From: Rhyzopertha dominica | Lineage: Eukaryota > Arthropoda > Insecta > Coleoptera > Bostrichidae | Assembly: GCA_025024175.1 (NCBI GenBank) | Contig: QCXZ01000064.1 | Location: 20,394,286 to 20,458,285 of the forward strand | DNA: 64,000 bases | Reading direction: 5' to 3' | Shown: positions 21,877 to 34,084 of the stretch, piece by piece | How positions within the stretch are numbered: position 1 is the stretch's first letter | Layout of the letters: each line of letters starts with the position of its first letter | Translations under genes and position numbers: made by a program | The notes under the pieces: generated by a model | The model's input: only the letters and a program-made list of their open reading frames with translations | The model's database searches: none | Told to the model about the DNA's origin: nothing

Positions 21877-23670
21877 TCCCGTTTTTGTTATTTTGGAACT
21901 TCTCTCTTAATTCACGATATTCAATAAGTGCTGTCTGCAGTCGAAAGTAACATCAATTATCAGCAGGGCTGGAATAATACAAAAAAAAAACATTTGATTA
22001 CGTCATATCTTCGGCTTAGTAACAGTTCGCTCTGTTTCAATCATCTTAAAATAAATCTCTCTCTTAAATAGTAAGTTACATATTTCAGCGTATTTAATTT
22101 TAAATTTTATGCGTTGTTTTATCGATATTGTACACTTCTGCAGTGAGGAAATTGCCTTATCGCAACAGCCTTGTATTGTTATACATATATGTCATTGTAG
22201 ATTTTATATAGAATAATACGTTACAGTACTCTGGTCGGGCAAGAAAACTACTTTAAAACTGAAAACTGGGTGTTCAAAAATAGGCTTCACCAGCCATGCA
22301 TAAATTAACTTCCACTTGCGAACGTTTTACCAGTATGCTAGGTCTATGTTATTAACCTCTGGCCAATCGCGATAAACGTTTAATTACTGGTAAATTAATG
22401 GTTCAATACTTGTCATTAAATACTGTTTAGCAGGGCAAGGGAAGTCGTGCATTATTTAGAACTCAGCCGCCGCGTTTCCAATTTGCGGTCGTTATTGAAT
22501 CGAATCGATTATTTAGCAACTGCGCCCACGTTCTTATTTTTTAATGCTTTCATCACGGTCGAAAGCTGCTAAATAGAGTTTAATTGTGTTCGGACTTGGA
22601 CGTCAGTTGCAAAACCTGAACTTTGAAGCTGCGACTTTATAATCTGATAGAACGGCTATCCAAACTCGTTGATCAACTAGACCAACATCAATACTGTNAC
22701 GATGTTGAATGGCATGTCAACTAGAGATAGGCTGCAGTCTATGTAATAATTTTTAAGATTGACCTGTTTTTTATTTCATTCAATATTGCGTATAACTTGA
22801 GATATTGATTAACAAAAATTAAAGAATTAAGTTGTGACGTCATAAGTGAACAATCTAGTTGTACCGTGTTAAAAAGAGAGGGATAAAAAACAATCGTAGT
22901 AAGTAGCAACATCGCGTACAGCTGACCACTGACAGTACAGTGACAGCTGAGCTGAATAATCTGTAAACGCTTTTTTTATGTGTTGTGTTTGTTTTCTTTT
23001 GTTTATCGTTCGTTGTTCTTGCGTTAATTAAGCATAATCAAACACAACAAATCCAACAGCAGCGCAGGATGATAACGTTTACAAAACCTGGAGTATTTCG
23101 AACAGCTTGTTTGACGCCCGACCGTGATTTGACAGCCACAAAAGAATGTAAAGTAACACTTCTGCCAAGTTGCGTATTTCCTTTTTCAGTTAAGTCGTCA
23201 CCTCCTTTGTAGGGCGTTTTAAAATAGTTCAACTTTGTCTTGAATATTCACGTACTTAAAAACATTTTTTATTCTAATCAACATAGGGAATTAATTATTT
23301 GCATATGTTACAATTAGTAACGAAACTATATTGAATTCCGTAAATTTTACTTCACTGAAATACTCAATTATGCAATTTTTCCACTGATAACCCATATATA
23401 TTTCCCGTTGTCACAAAAAAATATGACGGTATTTTTGTTAGACAAATTAATGGTCTCGTCTCCATTAGTATATTTTTTAGACATAATTATAATATCCGGC
23501 CAAGCTTGTTTTTAATTATCCATGTACATTCAACGCCGAGTATACTTATGCCTATCGCAATCAGCAAGCTAACTGCAGTATCATTTATGACAAGTATGTG
23601 CAGTAGTGTTTGCTTAGATACCTGTAATTTGTAACATTATTTGTAATTTGGAAGAATTCTTTAATAATAG
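21877..23670. other. Mostly AT-rich unique sequence
   Basis: No supported gene. A GC-richer part at 22440-22640 and a segment at 22900-23220 with several short inverted CAGCTG/CACTG motifs might be regulatory. One undetermined base (22698). Confidence 0.3.
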
Positions 23671-23713
23671 TAATGGAATATTCATATAAATGAGTACGCT
23701 GGTATGAATATTC

Positions 23714-23718
<5 letters not shown>
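23671..23718. repeat. Perfect 16-bp hairpin abutting an ATT microsatellite
   Basis: TAATGGAATATTCATA (23671-23686) is inverted exactly at 23703-23718, with a 16-nt loop. The second arm runs directly into the ATT array. Confidence 0.85.

Positions 23719-23786
<68 letters not shown>
23715..23786. repeat. (ATT)24 microsatellite
   Basis: 24 uninterrupted ATT units. Confidence 0.95.
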
Positions 23787-23939
23787 GTATTGTCAAAATG
23801 TCAATGTAACAGTAACATCAAATACAGTTTTGTTATTTAACACGGCCGATTTAATAAAAAAATTATTTAGTTAAGCAGTGAAAATATGAATCCTAACATT
23901 CAACTGCAGTTTTCTCGGAAAGGGTCAGTTATGACGCAT

Positions 23940-24247
23940 GAACAATCTTATTTTGTTTACAAAAAATTAGCCATTAAAATGTGGGGAGTTGGCCCCCTCC
24001 CTGGCCCCCAAAACATTTATTAAAAAAATGTGCGCATCATTTGAACGGCTTCTACTTCAAATAATAATAGCCAAAATTTGATGAAATTATATCAACCGGT
24101 GTAAGAGATATTTTTGAAAAGTTGTTCCTCTTCCTCATATATCAGTAGGCGGCGTTAATTAAAAAAATTTACACTGCAAAATAGTGTTATTTTTGTACCA
24201 GTTTCCAGATTCCGAGAGGTTGCCCTCATAATGCGGCACACCCTGTA
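23940..24247 (+). mobile_element. Likely end of a mariner-type MITE
   Basis: The segment ends in GCGGCACACCCTGTATA, the inverse of the TATACAGGGTG start typical of insect mariner-type elements (compare 50326). The matching left end was not found, so the left border is a guess. Confidence 0.35.
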
Positions 24248-26230
24248 TAACTTTCCTTATAACTTCTGATATTTCAATTTCTGTATCATAGAAGCCTAAA
24301 AAGATCCTGATGACTGATGGTAAATTTCTGAGGCGCCGGGGTATTTAGTTCAACAAGTAAAGCAAGTTTAAGGTACAGAAATCGATCTAACATCAAGCAA
24401 CTAGTCAAGTCGACTAGCAGTGAGGGATGTGTGTATTTGCAACGTAACAGTTGTTATTGAAATCGGCTTATACGCATTCGAAGTTTACCTACAGTTAAAT
24501 CTGTTAATGTCACAAAACCGCACCGTATCCCGTCATTTGCTGCCAATAACTCCCCCGGTGCGCCCACTAAAACCTTCAAATTCTGCAGATTTATGTGTTT
24601 ACCCCATTACCGCCACTCCGAGCAATCCCACGCCGTAATTGATCTGTGCAACGTCCATTTGCAGTAGCGTATTATGCGATTCGCACAATGTGCAAAAATA
24701 GGTATAATTTTCAAGGGCAAATTCGGAGCATTGTTCGGTCGTATGCAGCCCTGGATGGGGTTATCTGGCGGCTGTTAGGAGGGCCATTAGGGGCCAGCCG
24801 TTGTCCAGGGGAGTGATTCATTCCCTTCTCTGGACACGTTCCCGCAGGACGCTCGAACGGATCCGTCCCTCCGGCGAGACGCTGGACCTGACGCGAACAA
24901 AAACCTCCGCCTCGCAAGGTCTTAAACACACCAGAATAAATAACGTGTTTCAATTTTGGGATTATCTCCGGATGCGGACATTTTCGCGAACAGCCGTAAA
25001 AGGATGATCGGCTCGAATGGTATGATGGATATGTCGCTGCGAAATATTTTGCAGGTAACTACTGCCTGTATTGGCACATTGTTATCACGTGCAAACAGGT
25101 AGCGCTATTTTTGAAGTGATACTTAACTGGGATTAATGTATAATTGAGCACAAAACCGAACTAGTTGAATAAAATCAGAAGCTATGATGGAAATGTGATG
25201 ACATGAAGATTAAATGGAAATGTGAAAATGATGTCCACTGGAAAACGTTCTGTAAAAGTACAAACATGCAAACTGATTAATGACTAGGAAAACTGATTAG
25301 ATAGATACAATAATGGCTTGACTAGAGATTGTTCAAAACTAGGTTTGTAAGCTAGATAGTGTGGATAACCATTATAGTAAGCTGCAAATAATACACCATA
25401 AAGTAAAAATGATACCCAAGAATACCATTAAACTAAATTAACCATATCATATATTAGCTGTAAAGTGCATATTAGAAGAAAATTTGGGAGAAGGCACAAA
25501 TATATTCATCACATGAATAGACTTAAATAAAGCGTTAGGTATAATAAATCACACTCTGTACCAGAAATTCTGATAAAGAAATAATTACCTGCCAACAATA
25601 TTCACAATTGTCTTACACCACTTCAACCAAAAAACTATCACGCAAATTTTTATACATCGTAGAAGATAATTTGTCAGAAAACGAGCTAACCACAAATTAC
25701 AAAAGTAACACGGTCATTATGAGGCACCTCTCTAGCGAATACGAATAGGAAGCCTAAATAACAAGCAAAGTCAACCTCAGAGAAGCTGTCAAGGAGAGCA
25801 CAGAAACGGCGCATAGAGTGACAAGGGTTATACTGCTATTTGTAGAAAAATATAAGCTTGGCTGGAGCATTTTAAGGAATATATACGCAGCCAACATAAC
25901 AAGCCTAAGTGTTGGTCAAAGCTCTTAAAAAATGAGTAGAAACATATGTAATGAAGTACAAAGGGATATATCAAAATGGACAAGAACAACTGGAGAATAG
26001 CAGTGTAGAGAGTCATAAAAAAATAAAATCAAATCGAAGAGGAGTGGTCAGAAATTGGAAAAGACAAGAAAACCATAAATGTTCTAAACAATTCAGGCAG
26101 CAGCTCATCCGAGGAAGAAGAATAATGCAACAGAACTAAGCCACCACAAACCACAGAAGCATCTAAGGAAATCATCCCCTAGTTGAGTGTACCCTGAAGC
26201 CCTCGCCATTTTAATTACCGGTTGACCGTA
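24248..26230. other. Unique sequence with a GC-rich island (24520-25010)
   Basis: The island is the most GC-rich part of the first half of the window and has open frames on both strands, none with a recognised motif. Around 25530 a short DLNKAL...INH string resembles motif A of non-LTR reverse transcriptases, but the surroundings are full of stops. Confidence 0.3.
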
Positions 26231-26235
26231 GCATG

Positions 26236-26320
26236 CGCTACGTGGGAGTCCACTAACAACAAACATGTTATCCCTCCAACCCACCGTAGACGTAGTCCGC
26301 CCGGCGGTATAGGCTATGAC
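26236..26320 (+). repeat. Dispersed repeat tail, copy B
   Basis: GCGCTACGTGGGAGTCCACTA and CCACCGTAGACGTAGTCCGC...GGCGGTATA match copy A at 5773-5900. Copy B stops after GGTATAGGCTATG. Confidence 0.5.
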
Positions 26321-26538
26321 TTCAAGTGGCGCCACCATCCGTGAATTTGGCATTTTTAGTGGGTAAACATTCACATTAGCTGTCAACTGTGTGGTGTATG
26401 CTGCAATTACTTTGGCCTAACTTAACTAATTCTCTTATTTATGTCTATCTAGTGATCAAAGAATAAGGCCATTTGATAGTAATCAATATGAGTGCTGAAA
26501 AATATGTATGCTCTTTGCGTGTAAATAAACAAAATTGA

Positions 26539-26655
26539 TGTGTTGTGGACTGTAACAGTTATGCAGACACAGACAAATTTTTACTGCTTTCCATCCAAAC
26601 CTCAAGAAGAAGAACGTCGCAAATTGTGGATTAGTAGTATCCACAGAGAAAATGG
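26539..26655 (+). pseudogene. THAP zinc-finger domain fragment
   Basis: THAP domains are C2CH zinc-binding DNA-binding modules found in P-type transposases and in host proteins. From 26539 one frame reads CVVDCNSYADTDKF. After a one-base shift near 26577 the next reads FYCFPSKPQEEERRKLWI and SSIHREN before a TAG. The order C-x3-C, FxxFPxxP..RxxW fits the N-terminal half of a THAP domain, but one residue is missing between the cysteines (the usual CVVxGC spacing). The downstream C-x2-H half is not found, although GTAGGTAAG right after could be a splice donor. It could be a broken exon or a P-like transposon relic; the frameshift favours a relic. Confidence 0.65.
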
Positions 26656-27133
26656 GTAGGTAAGGCCGAATTTTGCACACAACTAAAACACGGCCTTCTG
26701 AAGATGAATCTGAAATGAATTTCCTGCGGTTGTGTCTAGTTTTTGAGATATTAGTTTTTATGCGTGGACCTGGATTACGACACACAGTACTGTTCCGTAT
26801 GCTGTTTAGTGTCGCGACTTGCGAGTGTCGTTTCAAACAGATTGTGGTGTTTATCGGTCGATTTTTGAGGCGTTTAGGCAGTGCTTTTCTGCTTGATTTG
26901 AAAAACTCGCGTAGCACGATCGGACTCAAAGGTACCACTAAAGAAGCATACTATGCAGTACCTACAGGGAAAAACACAGTGTCGTAAAATAATTGGAAAT
27001 TAATACACTAGATACTTAAACACTTACACACATTTCGAAAATAGGATGCGACCGCAAGTAACGGATATTCATGTTACGGAAGTCTGTGTTTCTAGGAGTG
27101 AGCAAAATTTCACTTTATTTGATGAATGTGCGA
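26656..27133. other. No recognised feature downstream of the THAP fragment
   Basis: Open frames exist on both strands (26673-26987 plus, 26938-26483 minus) without known motifs. One may be a continuation of the THAP-bearing sequence but nothing shows it. Confidence 0.25.
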
Positions 27134-27137
27134 TATA

Positions 27138-28145
27138 CAGGGTCCGCCACCTAAAACTCCCCAGGCTCGTATTTTCTTTGATCTTTTAGGTACAACCTCA
27201 AGTTGTATGTCAAATTGTAGGTCTTTTTGAACTCTTTAAAAATAGCATAGTGAGAATCCAAAAATTTTTTTGTATATTGCGATATTTTGCAAATAAAGTT
27301 AATTTTTGTAAATATTTTTTTAACCTGACCCCGTATAAAAATATTGCTTCATAGTTGGATGCCGACTTTTGTCTTCTTCAATTTGTGTCATTACCACGTA
27401 TGCGTAATTTTTACTCCTTCTTAGTGAAAAACAAGAAAAACTAGTCGCCGCCACAATTTTTTAAGTGCTAGTTTAGTAGCTTATTATGGTACAAATTATG
27501 CCTACATACCCATCCCTGCACACAAACCCCAAAATTTTGAGTAACTTTTAAATAAATCAAGTACAAAGTTCGTTCTAAAGATAGAGAGGCTAGAAAGCGA
27601 AACCCTACGATGAGGCTAGTTTGGTTTTCTACATCGCATGCTAGCCTCGTTACGGGGTTTCATTTCCTAGCCTCTCTCTCCTTAGAACGAACTTTGTACT
27701 TGATTTATTTAAAAGTTACTTAAAATTTTTAGGTTTTGTTGCAGCGATTGGTATGTAGGCATAATTTGTACCGTAAAAAGCTTCTAAACTAACACTGAAA
27801 AATTCTGAACAACCCTATTTAAAGAATATGACGGCGACTAGTTTTTCTTATTTTTCACTAAGAAGGAGTAAAAATTACGCATACATTGTAATGACACAAA
27901 TTGAAGAAGACAAAAGTCGGCATTCAACTGTGAAGCAATATTTATTATACGAAGTAAGGTTAAAAAATATTTACAAAAATATAACTTTAAACACAAAATA
28001 TGATCATCTGCATAAATTTTTTTAGACACCCACCAAGCTATTTTTAAAGAGTTTAAAAAGAGCTATAATTTAACATATAACTTAAGGTTGTACGTAAAAA
28101 AATAAAGAAAATACGAGCCTGGGGAGTTTTAGTTGGCGGACCCTG
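27138..28145. mobile_element. 1-kb foldback MITE with TATA target duplication
   Basis: The ends CAGGGTCCGCCA and TGGCGGACCCTG-type start an inverted repeat that runs almost to the centre at about 27641, giving two arms of roughly 500 bp with good but imperfect identity. TATA lies on both sides (27134-27137 and 28146-28149), which agrees with TA-targeting mariner-type insertion. No transposase is inside. The apparent ORFs on both arms are shadows of the palindrome. Confidence 0.85.
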
Positions 28146-28353
28146 TATATACTATACAATTACCAACATTGTCGTTTAGTATTTTTATAGATCCTGTCAG
28201 TACGAGATCACATTTTATGCCTTGTAACCCAAGATATATCACACTTCCTGTGATTAAACGGCCCTCCGACTGTAGGTTTAGGTTAGGATTATCCACGAGA
28301 AGTATGTAACGTGTGAGTTACCCGCTGCGAGGCGCTGCAAAGCGGTATGCGCT

Positions 28354-28890
28354 ACAGTCACTAACTACAGGGTTTCTATAAATGATTCATGCATTACCGA
28401 TTAAATCAGTTTGCCTCTCAGGAAAGTGACGTACACTTGTCATCTATCGATTTTTGAATTTTTTGTTATATTTTAATATGAGAAAACGCCCGGGAGTGTG
28501 TATTTTCAACATATTCTATAGAGTTTTGTGGGATAATTAACTTTAAGGTTGCAGAAATCTCACATTTCGGAGCTGTGGGGTGACATTGATCTGCAACCTT
28601 CAGTACTGTCGCCGTGCATATTGTAGCTTGGCAGCAGTTACAAAACGGCGGCACAAAGAATTCATAAATAAAAGCCGCCCGCGTTGCATGAATCATTTAT
28701 AGAAACGCTGTATATTACAGTACCGCAATAGTCCACCATTTTAAGGTAACATAGCGCCGGGAAATTTCAATGTTTATGTATAAGACGGAACCAAACCTAT
28801 TTGGTTTCTATGGTTTTCGTTTCATCCGCCATTTTAGAGCAAAAATGTGGACAATGACTTGCGGTTCTGTAATATATTTAGTGACTGTAC
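28354..28890. mobile_element. Foldback element 1, interrupted by a nested MITE
   Basis: The left end ACAGTCACTAA and right end TTAGTGACTGTAC are inverted. Inside, TTACAGTACCGC...GTCCACCATTTTA at the left faces TCCGCCATTTTAG...TTGCGGTTCTGTAA at the right. The 343-bp MITE at 28368-28710 splits the left arm. Flanks are TATGCGCT at 28346-28353 and 28891-28898, an 8-bp duplication as in hAT-type insertions. Confidence 0.65.
28368..28710. mobile_element. Mariner-type MITE nested in foldback element 1
   Basis: The terminal inverted repeats are CAGGGTTTCTATAAATGATT... and ...AATCATTTATAGAAACGCTG, flanked by TA on both sides (28366-28367, 28711-28712). Removing it joins the arm of the host foldback in register, so it is the later insertion. 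Confidence 0.8.
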
Positions 28891-28898
28891 TATGCGCT

Positions 28899-29230
28899 AC
28901 AGTTACTAAATACATTACAGTACCGTGACAGTCCGCCATTTTATGACAAAATAGCAGCGGGAAATTTAAATGTTTATAAAGAAGATAGGAGTGGGAACCA
29001 CACTATCAAACCAAACTCTATAGATATGTCAGATATCAGGCTCTGATGAGGTATTGTTTGATTTTCCCATAGGTAACTGGCAACGTGCTTTGTGCATCAG
29101 AGTCTGATATCTAGCAGCTTTTTAATCTTTAAAGTTAGGTTTGATTGGTTTGGTCCCTTTCCCATCTCTCGCCACTACTTTACCCTAAAATGGCGAACTA
29201 CTGCGGTACTGTAATGTACTTAGTGACTAG
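28899..29230. mobile_element. Foldback element 2, same family, in tandem
   Basis: It starts ACAGTTACTAAATACATTACAG and ends CTGTAATGTACTTAGTGACTAG. The arms are inverted through the GTCCGCCATTTTA / TAAAATGGCGAAC blocks, and further in through GATATCAGGCTCTGATG / CATCAGAGTCTGATATC. Flanks are TATGCGCT at 28891-28898 and 29231-29238, so three copies of one 8-mer separate two tandem elements. Confidence 0.7.
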
Positions 29231-29242
29231 TATGCGCTCATA

Positions 29243-29298
29243 GCCTATATGCGGGAGCCGCAGAAATGCCTACTCTACCCTGGTTCAATGAATCAGTT
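29243..29298 (+). repeat. Dispersed repeat tail, copy C
   Basis: GCGGGAGCCGCAGAAATGCCTAC and GGTTCAATGAATCAGT match the end of copy A. The foldbacks upstream appear to have inserted at its TATGCGCT, a string also seen (ATGCGCT) at the start of copy B. Confidence 0.5.
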
Positions 29299-29309
29299 AT
29301 TCAATTAGG

Positions 29310-32300
29310 ATCTTACACCTTACTTATTTTTTTAAAATTTAATTAAATACACTAAGAGTAATCAAATACAGCACAAGTATGTCAACCAAATCTGGCGTAT
29401 CCACTTCAACATATGAACTATTATAACTTCCAAACTCTGCTGCAGGGATCCATATATCAAAGGAAAATTCCTTCCAGGATCAATATAATAAATATACTGA
29501 CGAGCTGGAAATAACTAGCGAAGCTCATGGGTTACGGAGAATCGCCTTACCAGCTAAAGCAGATGCCTTTATATTAGACTAAGTACTATGTGTACTCTTA
29601 ACAAAATGTATATAACCTATACATTACTTACGCTTAATGACATCACTTCTCAGGTATTAGCGGCAAACTATTAAGAGTATCCGAAATTTTAGATTTTGGT
29701 TATTATTACGCTTCGAAAAAAGTTTAAATGGAAATAAATTTGGGAAATTTTAAGGCTGTATAGTAATGCCGCTTTCAAAGTTCCCGTAGTCCTTTTCGTT
29801 TTAAAGATTTTAGCAAATATATAATTTTGGCATTCTTAAAGTGTTATACTTACTTTCCGTTTGACCTGCAGCAACTTTTTGATGGGTACAGTACTAGTGC
29901 TCTTTTTTCGTACGATTCTCATGAAAATATTCGAAAACCTCTGTTTGTTTTCTAAAAAAATTGACCAATTTCTTATACTTATTCGATTTTGCCAAAGTGA
30001 AAACTGCACATTTTTCTTCTTTCTATCGAGGAATTAGAACCCTTTCTTGTTTTCGTTATTTCTTATGTATTTCCAATTTTTACTGGCTGGCTCTGTTATT
30101 TTTCATATCAAATGTTATTAGTTAAACTACAGACAATAACCACGATTTTAGAAAAGATCTAAGATGTGGTGCAGAAGAACTCAGAAATGTGTTTGAATAT
30201 TTATGACAAATTTTATATATTTAACTCGTCGCACTTTTGAGAGATCTGTGCATGTGGATTAGTTACAATTACGATAAAAAATACGAATTTTGACGTAATT
30301 ATCACGGTATAGTAATTAGTTTTTAGGTAAAATATTTTTTAGAAAAAAATTTATGTTAGGTTCCCTCCCTTGACAGTTACATTAGATATTAGATATCCAC
30401 ATGATCAGATATCGATAGATGTTTTAATCAGGTGCGAACTATTTATGAAATCACCTATTAATCCACACGTATATATTATAAAAGAAAACTCTTCGACGCC
30501 CTGTATGTCAGAAATGTTAAATCCTCGCTTAACACAGAATTCCGTTAAACGCTCACTCAGGCACATTGTTAGGAATGTCAACGCTTTTCCAAACAGATGA
30601 CGAGCAACAAAGACATGTTCAGATTCGAGATCAGATATGCCAGAACTCTCGATAGTCTGATTGACCGGAAAGAGAATTCTAGTCCTCGTCCGCTCACCGA
30701 TAAAACGTCAGATTTGTTAGAAGGCGCGTGCTGTCGCATTTATCTCGATTTTACCAGAACGATGTGGGAACAAGCAATATGTGGGAGTTTTTTGATTGTA
30801 GTAGATATCGCTATAAACGTTATGTTACGAGCCTCACGTGACATAAATAGACCGATCGATAACATCTACCTACAACAATACCAACTTGAAAAAGTGCATT
30901 TTATTTTATGCTTTTAATCTACTGCCTATTCTGATTAACTATTACAAAGATATAATAAAAAAACATGCAATATTATTCTAAAATCTCAGATTATTCTTAT
31001 TGATTATATTGCTGTGCGATTACCAAATCATTATATTTATTATAGAAATAAAGATGTCTAATATTGCTACAATCAGTGTAGTTCTTAGTAGGTAACTAAT
31101 TAGGAAACAGTTCATGACAAAGTTCTTAAATAGGTGCTTCCATAGGTATTAACTATAACAACTGACTTGGTTTTACATCATATCTCAAAATCTTTTGCGG
31201 CGTAGACTTGCATTTTTGTACAGTTTATGTTTTTGATGGGTCTCACTCCTTTTTGTAGGTAGTCTTTTTTTCCTTCCGGTTGTTATTTTTTTGTAAGTCA
31301 GCTACGAATATTCTTAAAAGCCCTCTCTCTGTCTCTACTGGTTTTTCTCAGACGCTTTGATCTAATAATGTTTGACAGTCCTGGGCGGTCGATTATATTC
31401 AGCGATCAGAAACAGGACTGAAATTTCTGAATGTTTGAGTTTTCTGCGTTTATAGGCTAAATACTAACTGAATGCAAAATTTTAAATTTGCGTGTCTGTT
31501 TTTTAGAATTTTTATGATCGGTAGGTGAGTGAGTCAGTGACAAAACTAAAGATAATAATTCGTAGACTCTAGGTATCAGCAGTATGTAATTTGGGATTAT
31601 ACCTAGTTATAGCACGTCCTCTTGGTCACTGTAAAATTAACCTAGGTTTATCCATCAAGTTACAGGAAGTCGAAAGTGCCCTGAGTATCTCTTTAAGAAA
31701 AGGATGGTACGGTTGTGCTTTTGCTCGACTTGACTTAATAAATGAAAATTCTTGTTAATACTAATATTCCACTAATATTCCATACAGATGCTTTTGTTCA
31801 TGTAATATCTAACTTATTAACGGTAAAGTTTTGGAACAGTAAGGAAAAAACCGAAGGAGGTAACAGTTTCACAGGCTAAATCTGCAATTGACATTATCAA
31901 ATGGGTATGCGGTTATCACAAAATGTGGCACAATGTCTGTATCTGTTACATCTAGCAATTTCGTTGTTCAATAATAACTAATAACATATGTTCTTGTGCT
32001 TATAACATGTAATTGTACAAGTTGCTTTGACTGACTTTTTTTTTCAAATTCAAATCTTTAAATGACAAAATGATCGTGTAGAAGATGGTTATTTTGGGGC
32101 CATTCACAAAAATAGTTGCTTCAACTCTTCAAATGTTTAAAATGCATCAGGTCAGCTTAGGTTACCGGAGAAATCAGATTAACTGAATTTAGTTTGTTGA
32201 ATTATGCCTTGTTTGAGACCTTAATAAAATTCCCTCTGAAGTGTTTAGTGGCCTTCTTGTCTATAATAACGTTTAAAAACTTGGCATCACTATAGTCGGG

Positions 32301-33265
32301 TCGCTCAACAGACATAGTAATAAAATGTTTGAGTGGGAGACTACTCGCGTAAAGCGTTGTAGGCAACAGCCTGTTTCATGCGATTTTCACCAATAGATTA
32401 GGAAGGGTTAGATATATAATTTGTGAGAGTTTTCTGCAAACTGGTTAGAATTTAACGATAATTGTTGGAAGAATCGGAAAAAGTCAAGTCGCCAGGGAGC
32501 TTTCATCGAAAACGCTGCCAAATCTCTTTGAGATATAAAAAAATGTATGCTGGGATATTGCTTTTTTATAGATTTACAAAAAAGTGTGTGATGGCTTACA
32601 TCTATCTATTTTTTAGCATAGCGTACTATACAGTACAGTATTAAATTTATTTTCTGTTCACACTATCATATAATTTTGTTATTGTTTTTGTATTGTTATT
32701 AATAGGTTGTTTTTGAATCCTTAATTCGCGATTGCTCGCCAACCAACACAAACATCAACGCAAGTGACTTCAGGAGTTTTCCTCTTTGTTGTTTAGGCAA
32801 GCGTTCTTCAAGCAGTTCCGAGGGAACTGGACGTCCAATCGAACGTAACAGCAGTAAAGGGATCATTTTGACTGGACTTCATTATTTCATTCTGCTGAAA
32901 CTCTAGAAGTCAGTATTGAACTGAAGATGGGTTCGGAAAAATTGGCGTTAGCTTATGTCACGGTAGTAGATAGGGAGGTATGCGCACGATGCTATGTGGA
33001 GCGGGCCGATTCTGTAGCTGGTCGCGTTAGAGTTTGTGTTAGAGAGAGATAGAGCACAGTGGGAATCGCTCCGCTTTGCATAAGGCTACTTTATAGAGCA
33101 CGCTGAGTTGATAATATCAATTTGATTCCCACAATTACCTAAGGGAATAGCGATGGTTCATTTATCTTTCAAAAAGTGTGGAAATTATAAGATTCTGTTG
33201 TTACTTGTGCAACAATTGTACAACAGATTTGCGTCAGATAATGAAAATCCGCTGCAAATTGAATC
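29310..33265. other. AT-rich stretch, no supported gene
   Basis: Two short plus-strand ORFs at 30370-30600 (76 aa) and 30597-30917 (106 aa) overlap by four bases. Neither has a known motif. The stretch 32760-32860 resembles 37700-37790 (AGGCAAGC-TTCTTCA, then GAACTGGACGTCCA-TCGAA), a two-copy dispersed repeat of unknown type. Confidence 0.35.
32790..32860. repeat. Dispersed repeat around GGACGTCC, copy 1
   Basis: GTTTAGGCAAGCGTTCTTCA and GGGAACTGGACGTCCAATCG match 37708-37780 in order and spacing. CTGGACGTCCAG is palindromic in the second copy. Confidence 0.45.
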
Positions 33266-33269
33266 AGTA

Positions 33270-34084
33270 CTTCCAGATCAAGTTGTCAAAATGAAATTTA
33301 CGCATTTATTTCTTATATTATACCATCAATAATGAGGTTTTTAGCATTTTTTATCTCTAGACATTTTTTTCTCGTGATATTAGCAAAAATCCATAAATAT
33401 GTAAAATCGTTTTTTCCTAAATAACTTGAAAATTATTAACTAAACAAAACAATTGCAAGAGTACTTTTCGATCAGAAATTTAAATTTTTATATAATAGCA
33501 AAATTTTAAAAAAATTGTGTGGACAGGGTTCAAAATTTATTTTTTTTGGAAATATTTCGAAAATGTCAAAATTTTGGAAATATTTTTTAAACACTGTGAT
33601 AAATTTTATTTCCTATCGGATGGTTTTTTTCATATGTGAATATATTAAGTATTTCTGTGACGTTTGGGAAAAACCTGTTTTTTAATGACCGTTTATTTCT
33701 TCTAAACAGTTTGCTGCACCGAAAATTTATAGGGACTAATAATACTCGCAATTATACTACTAATCACATACTAAAAGGCAAAAAATAAATGTTTGCAAAA
33801 AGGGTAGTTACCCCACAATTTTGGGGAAGGGCGCCCTATACCCTACTCACCCCAAAAACATGTTGCTTTAGGTAGTTGAGATCTATATGTATGCCAAATT
33901 TCAAGTTCATAAGTTAAGTCTTTCGAAAGTTATCGTGTCCACACACAGACGGACATACAAACACGAAATTCTTGTTCAAATTTTGTTTTTGGACGTTTTC
34001 GAGCATTTTAAAGCGATTGAGCAAATAAAAAATTTTGAAAATTTTTGTCGCGATACAATACTTCCTATCCGTTGATTGTGGAAG
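33270..34084. mobile_element. Non-autonomous TIR element (CTTCC-ended), copy 1
   Basis: It matches 62729-63523 in the same orientation over its whole length. The termini are inverted: CTTCCAGATCAA at the left, TTGATTGTGGAAG at the right. TA flanks both ends (33268-33269, 34085-34086). A shared CCGCTGCAAATT-AATCA just outside the left border of both copies means the true left end may lie about 25 bp further out. No coding capacity; the ORF at 33887 is not conserved as a frame. Confidence 0.65.

Noticed and set aside
25520..25590. DLNKAL...INH like motif A of a non-LTR reverse transcriptase
   Set aside because: Single short match with stops around and no YADD motif downstream.
28930..29120. 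CTGATGAGG at 29042 as a hammerhead core
   Set aside because: It lies in the foldback arm and no stem II plus GAAA follows.
30370..30917. Two overlapping ORFs (ATGA overlap) suggesting a bicistronic gene
   Set aside because: No motif in either and coupling of this kind is not expected in a eukaryotic genome; likely chance.
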